A stretch of 64,000 bases of DNA from Acidimicrobiaceae bacterium (lineage in GTDB: Bacteria; Actinomycetota; Acidimicrobiia; Acidimicrobiales; UBA8190): NCBI GenBank assembly GCA_003151475.1, contig PLXQ01000075.1, positions 36,522-100,521 on the forward strand, in the 5' to 3' direction. Below, one piece after another: positions 7,830 to 16,629 of this stretch (the stretch's first letter is position 1; each line of letters starts with the position of its first letter). The position numbers and the translations under genes are program-made. The notes under the pieces are model-generated. The model had not been told where the DNA came from and did no database searches. It saw only the letters and a list, made by a program, of their open reading frames with translations.

Positions 7830-9359
7830 CTAACGACCCCCGCCGGTGGCCTTCGGTGTGACCCGGCCGCCACTCTTTTTCTTCTTGTTTCCCTTCAGGC
7901 CTTTTCCTCCGCCGATGCCGAGACCCCGTGGGGGCGCAGACCCCCCGGGGAGCCCCATGCCCAGGTCGCCGAAAGCATCGGCTCCGCCGGGCGCCAGAGC
8001 GGCCAGATCTCCCATCTGATCCGAAAGAGCCTGGGCCGACTTCGCAGCACCCCGGCCCCCCATCATCCCTCCGAGCATCCCCGGGGACTTCATCAGCTGC
8101 TGGGCGTCCTTGAACTGCCGCAGGAGCTGATTGACCTCCTGGATCGAGGTCCCGCTTCCGGTGGCGATCCGTCGTCGGCGACCGCCGTCGATGAGGGCGG
8201 GATCGGCCCGCTCCTTGCGGGTCATCGACTGGATGATGGCCTCCACCTGGGTGATCTGGCCATCGTCGATGCTGCTGCCGGCCTGCTTGAGCTCCTTCGG
8301 AACACCGGGCAGGAGCGACAGGATGCCGCCCAGCGATCCAAGCTTCTTCACCTGCTGCAACTGCGAGAGGAAATCCTCGAGGGTGAACCGGCCTTCCATG
8401 AGGCGCTCGGCCCCACGTTGGGTCACGTCGCTGTCGAACTCGCGCTCGGCCTGCTCGATGAGGCTCATGACATCGCCCATGCCGAGGATGCGGCTCGCCA
8501 TCCGGTCGGGATGGAACTGGTCGAAATCGGCCAGGCGTTCACCCGTGGAGGCGAAGGCGATCGGCTTGCCGACGACCTCCTTGACGCTCAGCGCCGCGCC
8601 ACCTCGGGCGTCGCCGTCGAGCTTGGTGAGAATGACCCCGTCGAGATCGAGCGTCTCGTGGAACGCTTCGGCGGTGGCGACCGCGTCCTGGCCCGTCATG
8701 GCGTCGATGACCAGGAAAGTGAAGTGAGGATTGACGGCCTCCGAGATCCGGCGGACCTCGTCCATCAGATCGGCGTCGATGGCAAGGCGTCCGGCGGTGT
8801 CCACCACGAGGACGTCACGACCGAGGCGTCGTGCTTCGTTCAGACCGGCGGTGGCCACGGCCACGGGATCAGTCGCCTCGCTGAAGACGGGTACCCCCGC
8901 CTGTTCGCCGAGGATCCGCAGCTGCTCGACGGCCGCCGGACGCTGGAGGTCCGCCCCTACCAGCATCGGGTTGCGGCCCTGCTGGCGGAACCAGCGGGCC
9001 AGCTTGGCCGAGGTGGTCGTCTTACCCGACCCCTGGAGGCCGGCCAGGAGGACAACCGTCGGTGGCGCCGAGGCGTAGCTGATCCGCAGGGTCTCGCCCC
9101 CGAGGACGGAGATGAGCTCCTCGTGGACGGCTTTGATGACCTGCTGGCCGGGGCTCAGGCTCCTCGACAGATCCTGGCCCACGAGCCGGAGGCGGATCCC
9201 GTCGACGAACGAGCGGGCCACGCGGACATCAACGTCGGCGTCGAGAAGAGCGGTGCGGATCTCGCGCAGAGCGCCGTCGACGTCTTCGTCGCTGAGCCGC
9301 CCGCGACTTCGCAAGCGGCCGAAGATGCCTTCGAGGCGGTCAGAGAGGGTCTCGAACAT
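7830..9359 (-). CDS. ffh: Signal recognition particle GTPase Ffh
   Basis: A 509-residue SRP54 protein that binds 4.5S RNA and signal sequences and docks on FtsY. The NG domain has P-loop GLQGSGKTTTSAK near 107-119, DTAGR, and TKLDGDARGGAALS. The M domain follows from about 325 with the RNA-binding segment IIQSMTRKERADP and GSGTSIQEVNQLLRQF. The Met-rich stretch SPGMLGGMMGG and a Gly/Lys-rich tail end the protein; the tail makes it longer than typical Ffh (about 450). ATG 9359 lies nine bases after a TAGCCT hexamer. Confidence 0.97.
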   Translation of the reverse strand: MFETLSDRLEGIFGRLRSRGRLSDEDVDGALREIRTALLDADVDVRVARSFVDGIRLRLVGQDLSRSLSPGQQVIKAVHEELISVLGGETLRISYASAPPTVVLLAGLQGSGKTTTSAKLARWFRQQGRNPMLVGADLQRPAAVEQLRILGEQAGVPVFSEATDPVAVATAGLNEARRLGRDVLVVDTAGRLAIDADLMDEVRRISEAVNPHFTFLVIDAMTGQDAVATAEAFHETLDLDGVILTKLDGDARGGAALSVKEVVGKPIAFASTGERLADFDQFHPDRMASRILGMGDVMSLIEQAEREFDSDVTQRGAERLMEGRFTLEDFLSQLQQVKKLGSLGGILSLLPGVPKELKQAGSSIDDGQITQVEAIIQSMTRKERADPALIDGGRRRRIATGSGTSIQEVNQLLRQFKDAQQLMKSPGMLGGMMGGRGAAKSAQALSDQMGDLAALAPGGADAFGDLGMGLPGGSAPPRGLGIGGGKGLKGNKKKKSGGRVTPKATGGGR

Positions 9360-9368
9360 CGGTTGCTC

Positions 9369-9374
9369 AGGCTA
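9369..9374 (-). promoter_or_regulatory. Putative -10 hexamer for ffh
   Basis: TAGCCT nine bases before ATG 9359, predicting a leaderless or nearly leaderless ffh transcript starting within the ftsY-ffh spacer. Confidence 0.5.
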
Positions 9375-9409
9375 CCGGCTCCGGTGGGCCTTCCCGGGCC
9401 GGGTCGGGA

Positions 9410-10618
9410 TCAGTCGAAGAGAGCGTCGACGAAACTCTCCGCGTCGAAGGCGATGAGATCGTCGGGGCCTTCACCGATGCCCACCAGCTTCACCGGGAGC
9501 CCGAGCTCACGCTGGATGGCCACCACGATGCCCCCCTTGGCCGTGCCGTCGAGCTTCGTCAGAACGACCCCGGTGACCCCCACGGCGTCGAGGAACTGCC
9601 GGGCCTGGGTCACCCCGTTCTGGCCCGTCGTGGCATCGAGGACGAGCAGGACCTCGGTCACGCGCCCCGGCGGCCGATCGGCCACCCGGCGGATCTTCTT
9701 CAGCTCCTCCACCAGGTTGAGCTTGGTGTGGAGCCGGCCGGCTGTGTCGGCCAGGACCAGGACCTGACCGCGGGCCGACGCCCTCTGGACGGCGTCGAAG
9801 ACCACGGCACTCGGGTCGCTGCCCTCGGCCCCGCGCACGAGCCCGACCCCGGCCCGTGTCGCCCAGATCTCCAGCTGTTCCGCCGCCGCCGCCCGGAAGG
9901 TGTCGCCGGCGGCCAGGAGCAGCGAGTGGCCCTCGGCCGTTTGCTGTCGAGCGACCTTCCCGATCGTCGTCGTCTTTCCCACCCCGTTCACGCCCACGAA
10001 GAGCCAGACATTGGTGACGCCTTCTTCGAGGGCCAAACCGATGTCTCCGGCGCCGACCAGTGACTCCCGCAGCGCTTCGCGCAGAGCGGCGACCACGGCA
10101 TCGGGTCCGCGCAGTTCCCCACTGCGGGTCCGCTGACGAAGGTCATCGAGCAATGCCGAGGTGGTCGCCGTACCCACGTCGGCCCGCAGGAGTGCCTCTT
10201 CGAGGTCGTCCCACGTTTGCTCGTCGACCGAACCCCGACCGCGCAGAGCCCGGACGTATCCCGACAACAGGCCCCGGGTCTTGCCCATCCGGTCGCGCAG
10301 ATCAGCCGGTGCGACGACGTCGGTGACGTCCTCGACGGCGACCTCAGGACCCGCAGAAGGCGGGGGGGCCGCCGGTGCAGTGGTGGTCTCGTCGGCGACG
10401 GACGCCTCGGGAACAGCTGTCGGAGAGGGCGCGGCCGGCGACGGCGACCGGGAAGGTGGTCGCGCCGGCCGGGGCGGCGCCGGAGGCGGCTTCGTCTGCA
10501 CCGCCGAGGGAGAGGCTCCGGCGGCGCGCCCGCGCGACGAGCGCCGGGAGAGCACCACCGAGGACGCCACGATCGCCAGAACGACGACCACGGCCAGGAC
10601 AATCCAGAGGGCGAGCAT
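9410..10618 (-). CDS. ftsY: SRP receptor GTPase FtsY
   Basis: A 402-residue SRP receptor. Residues 2-24 form a hydrophobic segment (LWIVLAVVVVLAIVASSVVL), so it is membrane-anchored, as in other actinobacterial FtsY. A Pro/Ala-rich linker (about 35-90) precedes the NG GTPase domain, with P-loop GVNGVGKTTT at 209-218, AGDTFRAAAAEQL, DTAGRLHTK and TKLDGTAKGG. It partners with Ffh encoded immediately downstream. ATG 10618 follows a TAGGCT hexamer by nine bases. Confidence 0.97.
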   Translation of the reverse strand: MLALWIVLAVVVVLAIVASSVVLSRRSSRGRAAGASPSAVQTKPPPAPPRPARPPSRSPSPAAPSPTAVPEASVADETTTAPAAPPPSAGPEVAVEDVTDVVAPADLRDRMGKTRGLLSGYVRALRGRGSVDEQTWDDLEEALLRADVGTATTSALLDDLRQRTRSGELRGPDAVVAALREALRESLVGAGDIGLALEEGVTNVWLFVGVNGVGKTTTIGKVARQQTAEGHSLLLAAGDTFRAAAAEQLEIWATRAGVGLVRGAEGSDPSAVVFDAVQRASARGQVLVLADTAGRLHTKLNLVEELKKIRRVADRPPGRVTEVLLVLDATTGQNGVTQARQFLDAVGVTGVVLTKLDGTAKGGIVVAIQRELGLPVKLVGIGEGPDDLIAFDAESFVDALFD

Positions 10619-10627
10619 GGCCAGGGC

Positions 10628-10633
10628 AGCCTA
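10628..10633 (-). promoter_or_regulatory. Putative -10 hexamer for ftsY
   Basis: TAGGCT on the minus strand with a 9-nt spacer to ATG 10618; no Shine-Dalgarno in the spacer (GCCCTGGCC). Confidence 0.5.
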
Positions 10634-10768
10634 CGAGATGGCCGGCGAGCCCACGACGCTCACGACCTGACGCTCACGACCTGGGGCTCGACCGCTCGGC
10701 TCGTGCGGGCCACGCCTGTTCGGAGGCCGCTGCTGTTCAGAAAGGCAGCGGCGAAGGTGGGCGGTTGC

Positions 10769-13700
10769 TCAGTTGGTGGAGGCGGCGGCCGATTCGTCGT
10801 CGGTCTGACGACGGACCTTCTGACTCACGACCTTGGACGAGCCGCCCGGAGTCATGGTCACGCCGTAGAGGGCGTCGGCCGCCTCCATGGTGCGCTTCTG
10901 GTGGCTGACGATGATGAGCTGCGCCTCGTCGCGGAACTCGTGGAGAAGATCCAGGAATCGGTGGAGGTTCACGTCGTCGAGTGCCGCCTCCACTTCGTCC
11001 ATCAGATAGAACGGCGACGGACGACTCCGGAAGACGGCGAAGAGAAAAGCCAGAGCGACGAGGGACCGCTCCCCACCCGAGAGCAGCGACAGCTTGCGGA
11101 CGTTCTTTCCTGCCGGACGGGCCTCGACCTCGACACCGGTTTCCAAGATGTCGGTGGGATCGGTGAGGACCAGGCGTCCCGTGCCTCCGGGGAAGAGCGT
11201 GGCCACGAGCACCTGGAAGTGTTCGTTGACATCGGCGAAGGCCTCGGCGAAGACCCGCATGATCTCGTCGTCCACGGCCCGGATGACCTGATGCAGTTCA
11301 CGCCGGGCGCGACGGACATCCTCGACCTGCTCTTCGAGGACCCGATGGCGCTCCTCGAGGGTGCCGAGCTCCTCCAGGGCCAGAGGATTGACGGGCCCGA
11401 GAGACGCCAGCTCCGTTTCGATGGCGTTCGCCCGGGCGCCGGCGTCGACACCCTCGGGCAACGCCGGACACGACGCACTCATAGCGGTGTCGGGCTCGCA
11501 CCCGAGCTCCCGCCGCAGCGCCTCGACGGCGGATTCCTGGCGGACACCCGATTCGGCCAGGTCGAGCGCCAACTTCTGCAGGCGGTCGCGGGTCTCGGTG
11601 ATCCGGCCTTCGACGGCGGCGCGCTCCCGACGTAGGCCGTCGAGGCGGGCCCCACCGGCGCGGACCTCGTCGAGCTGTCGGGACCGCTCCTGCTGCAAGC
11701 GCTCAGCCAGACCGGCCAGGCGCACCGCGTGTCGGTCGACGACCACGGCCAGGCGGTCGACGGCTCGGGCATCGGCCTCCAGGCGGCGGCGGCGCTCCCC
11801 GGCCTGGTCGCGCTCGGCCACGTGGCCGGCCAACCGTCGTTCGACGTCTTGGAGGCGGACCGACAAGACGGTGCGTCGCTCGGCCAGGCCGGCGATCCGC
11901 ACCTCGAGGTCGCGGCGCTGCGATTCGACCTGCGCCCGCCGCTGCTGGTGGTGGCGACGGGTGTCCTCGGCCGAGCGCAGTCGGGCCGAAGCGTCCGTCG
12001 CCGCCCGTTCGATCTCGGGCAGCCTCTCCTCGAGCTCGACCAGACGGGCGGTGTCGCGCTCGATCCGATCGGCGAGAGCGAGGCGATGGCGGGTGGCCTC
12101 GGAGTGTTCGTTGTCGAGGGCGACGGCCTCGGAGCCGAGACGCGTCAACGCGTCGTCGAGCGCGTGACGATGGTCCACGGCCCGCTCCGCGTCACGAACG
12201 GCGGCGGTGGCGGCCGCCCGGGCCTGGTCCGCTGCCGCCCGGGCGGCGATGAGTGCCGATTCCGCTTGGACCGACGACGCCGAAGCGGCCTCGGCCTCGC
12301 GGCGAGCCTGCTCGGTGGCCATGGCCGAGGCCGGTGCCGACCCGGCATGGATGATCCAGCCTGTCGAGGAGAAGCGGTCGCCGGTTGAGGTGACGACAAC
12401 CAGATCAGGACGATCGAGGGCGTAGTCGACGGCGTCGCGCCAACCGCCGTGGACCGACACGGCCCCGACCAGGAGTCGGTCGAGCAACGCGCCCACACCG
12501 GGAACATCGGAGCGGACATGGCCCCGTACGGGCTCGGCGTCGTGACGAAGCTCCAGATCGGTCGTCTGCTCGGGGGCGCTCGGCCCGAGGGTGAGAACGG
12601 TACCGACGACATCGCGTTCGTGGAGCAGGGTCAACGCCGAGCGCGCCGTCTCGGTGTCATGCACCACGACGCCGGCCAGAGCGGCGCCGATGGCCGCCTC
12701 GAAGGCACCCTGCCAGCCGTCATCGATCTGGACCAGCTCCACGAGCGACCCCATGACACCGGGGACGCCGGCGAGCACGTCGGCTCCGGCGGCGCCACGC
12801 GCCTCGGCTTGCGCCCGGGCCAGTGCTTCGGCACGTGCATCGAGCCGGTGACGCGTCTGCTCCGCCTCACGGCGGCGACTCTCGGTGCGGTCCCAGGCTT
12901 CGCTCGCCGCCGCCGCCGCCGCACGCGCCTCGTCGGCCCGATCGGCGGAAGTGGTCACCTCGGCCTGCGCCTGCGCCAGCTGCGTCGCTAGGTCCGACGA
13001 CTCGGAGCGAAGAGCCAGACGTCGACCTTCGACGGCGGCCACCCGCTCGTCGAGTTGGTCGAGGTCACCGCGATCACGGTCGAGGGCCCGGCGCAGGGGC
13101 TCTCTCTCCCCGCGGGCCACGGCAAAGGCTTCTTGGGCGGCGCGCATCGTGCCCAGGTCTCCCGTGGCCGACTCGAAGGCGGCCAGCTCGCGCGCCAACT
13201 CGGCCTCGGCCGCCGCCACTTCCCGGGTGGCCGGATCGAGATCCTGCGCTTCGACCGCCGTCGCCTCGAGCTCGGTGGAAAGCCGCGCCGCGTCGGCTTC
13301 GAGCGATGAGACCACATCAGCGTCGGCCGCCGCCTCGAGCGCCTGGACGAGCGATCGGCGGCGTTCGGCCAGCACCCCGCCGAGGCCCCGGCACCTTTCG
13401 CCCAGCCCGTGGACCTGGGTGAGCGCGGCCACGAGGCCGTCTTCGCGTTGCGCCGACAATTCGGCGGCGGCGGTGTCGGCGGCGGCATCGAGCTCGTCGA
13501 GAGACGACCGCAATTCCGATTCCGCTGCGCCCAGGCGGTCACGTTCGGCCGTGGCGCTGCGCCGGCGCTCGTCGAGAGCGGTCAGCTCCTGTCCGATGAG
13601 AAAGAGGCGGAGGTCGCGGAGCTCCACCGCCAAAGAGGCGTGTGAGCGCGCCGCCGCCGCCTGACGTTCGAGCGGGCGCATCTGGCGGCGCACCTCACGC

Positions 13701-14284
13701 AAAAGGTCACCGAGCCGTTCGAGGTTCTCTTCCGTGGCCGCCAGCCGTCGCTCGGCCCGCTCCCGACGTCGACGATGCTTCAGGACCCCGGCCGCCTCTT
13801 CGATGACGGCTCTGCGGTCTTCGGGCCGGGCGTTCAGGATCTGGTCGAGCTGCCCCTGGCTGACGATCACGTGTTGCTGGCGGCCCACCCCGGAATCCGA
13901 GAGAAGCTCCTGGACGTCGAGCAACCGGCAGGGTTGACCGTTGATGGCGTACTCGCTGTCACCGGAGCGGAAGAGAGTCCGGGTGATGGTGATCTCGGCC
14001 AGGCCACCGGGCAGGTGACCGGCGCGGTTGTCGATGGTGAGCGAGACCTCGGCGCGCCCGAGGGCGGGACGATCAGCCGATCCGGCGAAGATGACGTCCT
14101 CCATCTTCGACGAACGCACGGTGCGCGGACCCTGGGCACCGAGGACCCAGGCCACAGCGTCAACGACGTTCGACTTACCGCTCCCGTTGGGCCCGACCAC
14201 CACGGTCACGCCCGGTTCCAACTGCAAGGTCGACGGGTCGGCGAACGACTTGAAGCCCTTCAAGGTCAGTGACTTCAGGAACAC
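10769..14284 (-). CDS. smc: Chromosome segregation protein SMC
   Basis: A 1171-residue SMC ATPase that organises and segregates the chromosome with ScpAB (not in the window). N-terminal head: FLKSLTLKGFKSFADPSTLQ and Walker A VVGPNGSGKSNVVDAV (31-46). Two long coiled-coil arms flank a hinge at roughly 500-660 (GVMGSLVELVQIDDGWQGAF...). C-terminal head: ABC signature LSLLSGGERSLVALAFLFAV and Walker B FYLMDEVEAALDDVN. Length is normal for the family. GTG 14284 lies eight bases after a TAGGGT hexamer. Neighbours mutM and rnc match the common actinobacterial rnc-mutM-smc-ftsY order. Confidence 0.97.
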   Translation of the reverse strand: MFLKSLTLKGFKSFADPSTLQLEPGVTVVVGPNGSGKSNVVDAVAWVLGAQGPRTVRSSKMEDVIFAGSADRPALGRAEVSLTIDNRAGHLPGGLAEITITRTLFRSGDSEYAINGQPCRLLDVQELLSDSGVGRQQHVIVSQGQLDQILNARPEDRRAVIEEAAGVLKHRRRRERAERRLAATEENLERLGDLLREVRRQMRPLERQAAAARSHASLAVELRDLRLFLIGQELTALDERRRSATAERDRLGAAESELRSSLDELDAAADTAAAELSAQREDGLVAALTQVHGLGERCRGLGGVLAERRRSLVQALEAAADADVVSSLEADAARLSTELEATAVEAQDLDPATREVAAAEAELARELAAFESATGDLGTMRAAQEAFAVARGEREPLRRALDRDRGDLDQLDERVAAVEGRRLALRSESSDLATQLAQAQAEVTTSADRADEARAAAAAASEAWDRTESRRREAEQTRHRLDARAEALARAQAEARGAAGADVLAGVPGVMGSLVELVQIDDGWQGAFEAAIGAALAGVVVHDTETARSALTLLHERDVVGTVLTLGPSAPEQTTDLELRHDAEPVRGHVRSDVPGVGALLDRLLVGAVSVHGGWRDAVDYALDRPDLVVVTSTGDRFSSTGWIIHAGSAPASAMATEQARREAEAASASSVQAESALIAARAAADQARAAATAAVRDAERAVDHRHALDDALTRLGSEAVALDNEHSEATRHRLALADRIERDTARLVELEERLPEIERAATDASARLRSAEDTRRHHQQRRAQVESQRRDLEVRIAGLAERRTVLSVRLQDVERRLAGHVAERDQAGERRRRLEADARAVDRLAVVVDRHAVRLAGLAERLQQERSRQLDEVRAGGARLDGLRRERAAVEGRITETRDRLQKLALDLAESGVRQESAVEALRRELGCEPDTAMSASCPALPEGVDAGARANAIETELASLGPVNPLALEELGTLEERHRVLEEQVEDVRRARRELHQVIRAVDDEIMRVFAEAFADVNEHFQVLVATLFPGGTGRLVLTDPTDILETGVEVEARPAGKNVRKLSLLSGGERSLVALAFLFAVFRSRPSPFYLMDEVEAALDDVNLHRFLDLLHEFRDEAQLIIVSHQKRTMEAADALYGVTMTPGGSSKVVSQKVRRQTDDESAAASTN

Positions 14285-14292
14285 CGTTGGTC

Positions 14293-14298
14293 ACCCTA
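14293..14298 (-). promoter_or_regulatory. Putative -10 hexamer for leaderless smc mRNA
   Basis: TAGGGT eight bases before GTG 14284, spacer GACCAACG. Same hexamer as upstream of the enoyl-CoA hydratase gene. Confidence 0.6.
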
Positions 14299-14393
14299 CC
14301 TGTCGGGCGCAGCGATGCGGGGATGACCGCTGGGGACCGGCACAATCGGATCCGGCACAATCGGATCCGGCAATAACTGATCGGCCGGCGATA

Positions 14394-15230
14394 TCAGATC
14401 TGGCAGTGGTCGCACAGGAAGGCCGACCGGCCGTTGACCTTCACTCTGACGATCGAGTTCCGGCATCGTCGGCAGGCCTTGCCCTCACGGTCGTAGACCT
14501 GGTGCTGGCTCTGGTAGTCGCCGATCGCGCCGAAAAGATCGCGGTACTGCTCGTCGGCCAGCGACGAGCCGCGGTACTTGACGGCCTCCGACAAGGTCTC
14601 GACCATGGCGCGGTAGAGGCGACGGATCTCCTGGGCACTGAGCGAGTCCGATCCACGGTCATAACGGAGCCCGGCGGCGAAGAGGATCTCGTCGGAGTAG
14701 ATGTTGCCGATGCCCGCCACGAACTTCTGATCCATGAGCAGGGTCTTGAGCGGCGTGTGCCGATCGGCCAGCAATTGGCCGAAGCGGGCCCAGCTCATGA
14801 CCTCCTCGAGGGGGTCGAATCCCAGGTGGGACAGCTCGGCCACCGTCTCGAGCTCGTCGGCGGTGGTCACGAACATCTCACCGAAGGTGCGGGGGTCGAC
14901 GAACCGCAGCTGGCCGCCCTGGGTGAAGGTGATGATGACGTGGGTGTGGGTGGCCAGGGGGTCCTTCGGGCCTTTGGCCCGCAGAAGCTGCCCGCTCATC
15001 CCCAGGTGGATGACGAGGACATCGTCGTCATCGAGACCGACGAGCAGGTACTTCCCGGCCCGGCGGACCGACGTCATCTTGCGGCCTTCGAGGCGGTCGC
15101 GGAACTCGGGACCGGTCTTGTGCCTGCGGACCGAGCGCTTGCCCTTCACCTCGACGGTCTTCACCCGGCGGCCGATGACCTCTTTTTCGAGGTCGCGACG
15201 GATGGTCTCGACTTCGGGCAGCTCAGGCAT
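14394..15230 (-). CDS. mutM: Formamidopyrimidine-DNA glycosylase
   Basis: A 278-residue Fpg/MutM that excises 8-oxoguanine and formamidopyrimidines and cleaves the abasic site. The catalytic N-terminus is MPELPEVETIRRDLEKEV (Pro2 nucleophile, Glu3). The conserved loop Lys is in RRAGKYLLVGL, GIGNIYSDEILFAAGLRY is present, and the C-terminal zinc finger is CRRC...CDHC. Starting elsewhere would bury Pro2, so the in-frame 51-residue upstream extension is rejected. ATG 15230 overlaps the rnc stop by eight bases (ATGCCTGA), implying coupled translation. Confidence 0.96.
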   Translation of the reverse strand: MPELPEVETIRRDLEKEVIGRRVKTVEVKGKRSVRRHKTGPEFRDRLEGRKMTSVRRAGKYLLVGLDDDDVLVIHLGMSGQLLRAKGPKDPLATHTHVIITFTQGGQLRFVDPRTFGEMFVTTADELETVAELSHLGFDPLEEVMSWARFGQLLADRHTPLKTLLMDQKFVAGIGNIYSDEILFAAGLRYDRGSDSLSAQEIRRLYRAMVETLSEAVKYRGSSLADEQYRDLFGAIGDYQSQHQVYDREGKACRRCRNSIVRVKVNGRSAFLCDHCQI

Positions 15231-15999
15231 GGGAGGGAACACCCCCGTCGACGTGATCGTGACCGGCAGGATCCGGCCCGGCGTGATCGTGGGCGGCGGG
15301 TTCGTGACCGGCGGGATCGGCGAATAACGGCCAGGCGGCGTGGGCGGCGGCCTGCTCGGCGTCCTTCTTGGACTTCCCCTCACCCTGTCCGACGACTTCT
15401 CCGGCGACGATCACGGTGGCCGTGTAACGGCGGGCGTGGTCGGGTCCCGTCCCCGCCACCTCGTATTGCGGAAGCCGCCCGACGCGGCGGACGACCATCT
15501 CCTGCAGGCGGGTCTTGAAGTCTTCGGCACCGGGACCGGCCGCCGACTCCTCGATCCGGTGATGGAGCATGCGGAGCACGAAGGTGTCGGCCGCGTCCCA
15601 GCCCCCGTCGAGGTAGATGGCGGCGATGACCGCCTCCACGGCGTTGGCCAGGATCGACGGCTTGGCCCGACCACCCGATGCGTCTTCTCCTCGGCCGAGG
15701 AGAAGCACCGGTCCCAGATCGAGCTCCAGGGCCACTTCGGCCAAGACCGAGGTGTTGACGACGGCGGCGCGGACTTTGGCCAGCGCGCCTTCGGGCATCT
15801 CGGGATAGGTGCGGTAGCAGTGCTCGGCCACGACCAGACCGAGAACGGCATCACCTAAGAACTCGAGCCTCTCGTTCGACGGCCGGCCGCCGGCTTCGGC
15901 ACACCACGACCGGTGCGACAAAGCCTGGAGGAGCAGCGTCTCGTCGCCGAAGGGTCGGCCCAGACGCTCGAGGAGCGCCGTGAGGTCGGGGGTCTTCAA
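15223..15999 (-). CDS. rnc: Ribonuclease III
   Basis: Double-strand-specific endoribonuclease for rRNA and mRNA processing. From TTG 15999 the protein is 258 residues: LKTPDLTALLERLGRPFGDE, the catalytic signature NERLEFLGDAVLGLVV (41-56), the second acidic cluster ANAVEAVIAAIYLDGG, and a dsRNA-binding domain at about 155-222 ending GKSKKDAEQAAAHAA. A His/Asp/Pro-rich tail of about 30 residues (AGHEPAAHDHAG...) is unusual. The start is uncertain: the frame is open back through acpP, but the residues before TTG 15999 look non-homologous and contain a long hairpin at 16044-16073. Confidence 0.9.
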   Translation of the reverse strand: MKTPDLTALLERLGRPFGDETLLLQALSHRSWCAEAGGRPSNERLEFLGDAVLGLVVAEHCYRTYPEMPEGALAKVRAAVVNTSVLAEVALELDLGPVLLLGRGEDASGGRAKPSILANAVEAVIAAIYLDGGWDAADTFVLRMLHHRIEESAAGPGAEDFKTRLQEMVVRRVGRLPQYEVAGTGPDHARRYTATVIVAGEVVGQGEGKSKKDAEQAAAHAAWPLFADPAGHEPAAHDHAGPDPAGHDHVDGGVPSHA

Positions 16000-16043
16000 G
16001 CGGCGATCGGAAGGCGAATACGGCGTTGCGGGCCGTGTCTCGC

Positions 16044-16073
16044 CCGACTCCGCGCCGAGAGGCGCGGAGTCGG
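16044..16073 (-). promoter_or_regulatory. 13-bp perfect RNA hairpin between acpP and rnc
   Basis: Arms 16044-16056 and 16061-16073 are fully complementary (GC-rich, core GACTCCGCGCC/GGCGCGGAGTC) with a 4-nt loop. It lies 65 bases past the acpP stop codon and 45 bases before the likely rnc start. No T-run follows, so it is not a canonical terminator. Because E. coli RNase III autoregulates by cutting a hairpin in its own leader, this is a candidate autoregulatory site (inference). Confidence 0.6.
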
Positions 16074-16138
16074 CCGAGGAGATGACCTCGGGTCCGGCGC
16101 CCGCGGCGCCGTTGACGGGAGCGGGATCTTCGACCGTC

Positions 16139-16435
16139 TCAGCTGGCTCCGAGTTTGGCGAATACGTAGTCGACGGCGTCGCGGACCGTCCGGAGATCCT
16201 CGAGGTCCTCGTCCTCGATCCGGAAGCCCACGCTGCGTTCGGCCAGCTCCTCCTCGAGCGCTTCGACCAGCTCGATGAGAGCGAGCGAATCGGCATCGAG
16301 GTCCTCGGCGAACGAGGATGATTCTCTGATCGAGGAGGGTTCGACCTCGAGAATGTCGGCCAGCTGGTCACGCACCAGCTCGAAGACCTGTTGGCGGTCG
16401 AGAGGACCCTTTTCCACGTGAGTCTCTGCGGGCAC
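16139..16435 (-). CDS. acpP: Acyl carrier protein
   Basis: A 98-residue type II ACP. The 4'-phosphopantetheine attachment Ser is in FAEDLDADSLALIELVEALE. The N-terminus VPAETHVEKGPLDRQQVFEL is slightly longer than E. coli ACP, and the C-terminus DLRTVRDAVDYVFAKLGAS is typical. GTG 16435 has AGGAGA five bases upstream, which excludes the long in-frame extension into plsX. Downstream of plsX but with its own likely promoter (16471-16476). Confidence 0.95.
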   Translation of the reverse strand: MPAETHVEKGPLDRQQVFELVRDQLADILEVEPSSIRESSSFAEDLDADSLALIELVEALEEELAERSVGFRIEDEDLEDLRTVRDAVDYVFAKLGAS

Positions 16436-16470
16436 GTCGTTCTCCTGCGGGGGTTGGGGTTTCGCCGGAC

Positions 16471-16476
16471 ATCCTA
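16471..16476 (-). promoter_or_regulatory. Putative -10 hexamer for leadered acpP mRNA
   Basis: TAGGAT on the minus strand. A start about seven bases downstream would give a leader of roughly 28 nt containing the AGGAGA Shine-Dalgarno, in contrast to the leaderless arrangement elsewhere. Confidence 0.45.
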
Positions 16477-16629
16477 CCCGACGCGATGCCCTTGACCGAC
16501 GAAGTAGCAGGTAGAGGGCCCTTTTTGACAACCTCCCAGGAGCAGGACAGTACCGCGTCAGCACCGGAGGGGGCCCCAGGACGACCAGGGGGGAGCCCCC
16601 GCCCAGGCCCGGGAGATGGAGAGGACGAA

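Noticed and set aside
7737..9767. Plus-strand frame of about 675 codons opposite ffh and the end of ftsY
   Set aside because: Crosses two well-supported genes and has no recognisable domain.
15231..15383. 51-residue N-terminal extension of MutM
   Set aside because: MutM needs its N-terminal proline free after Met removal; the extension would bury it.
16000..16371. Extension of RNase III upstream through the acpP gene
   Set aside because: The added residues are Ser/Arg-rich antisense-type sequence with no similarity, and the region contains acpP and the hairpin. TTG 15999 gives a normal family N-terminus.
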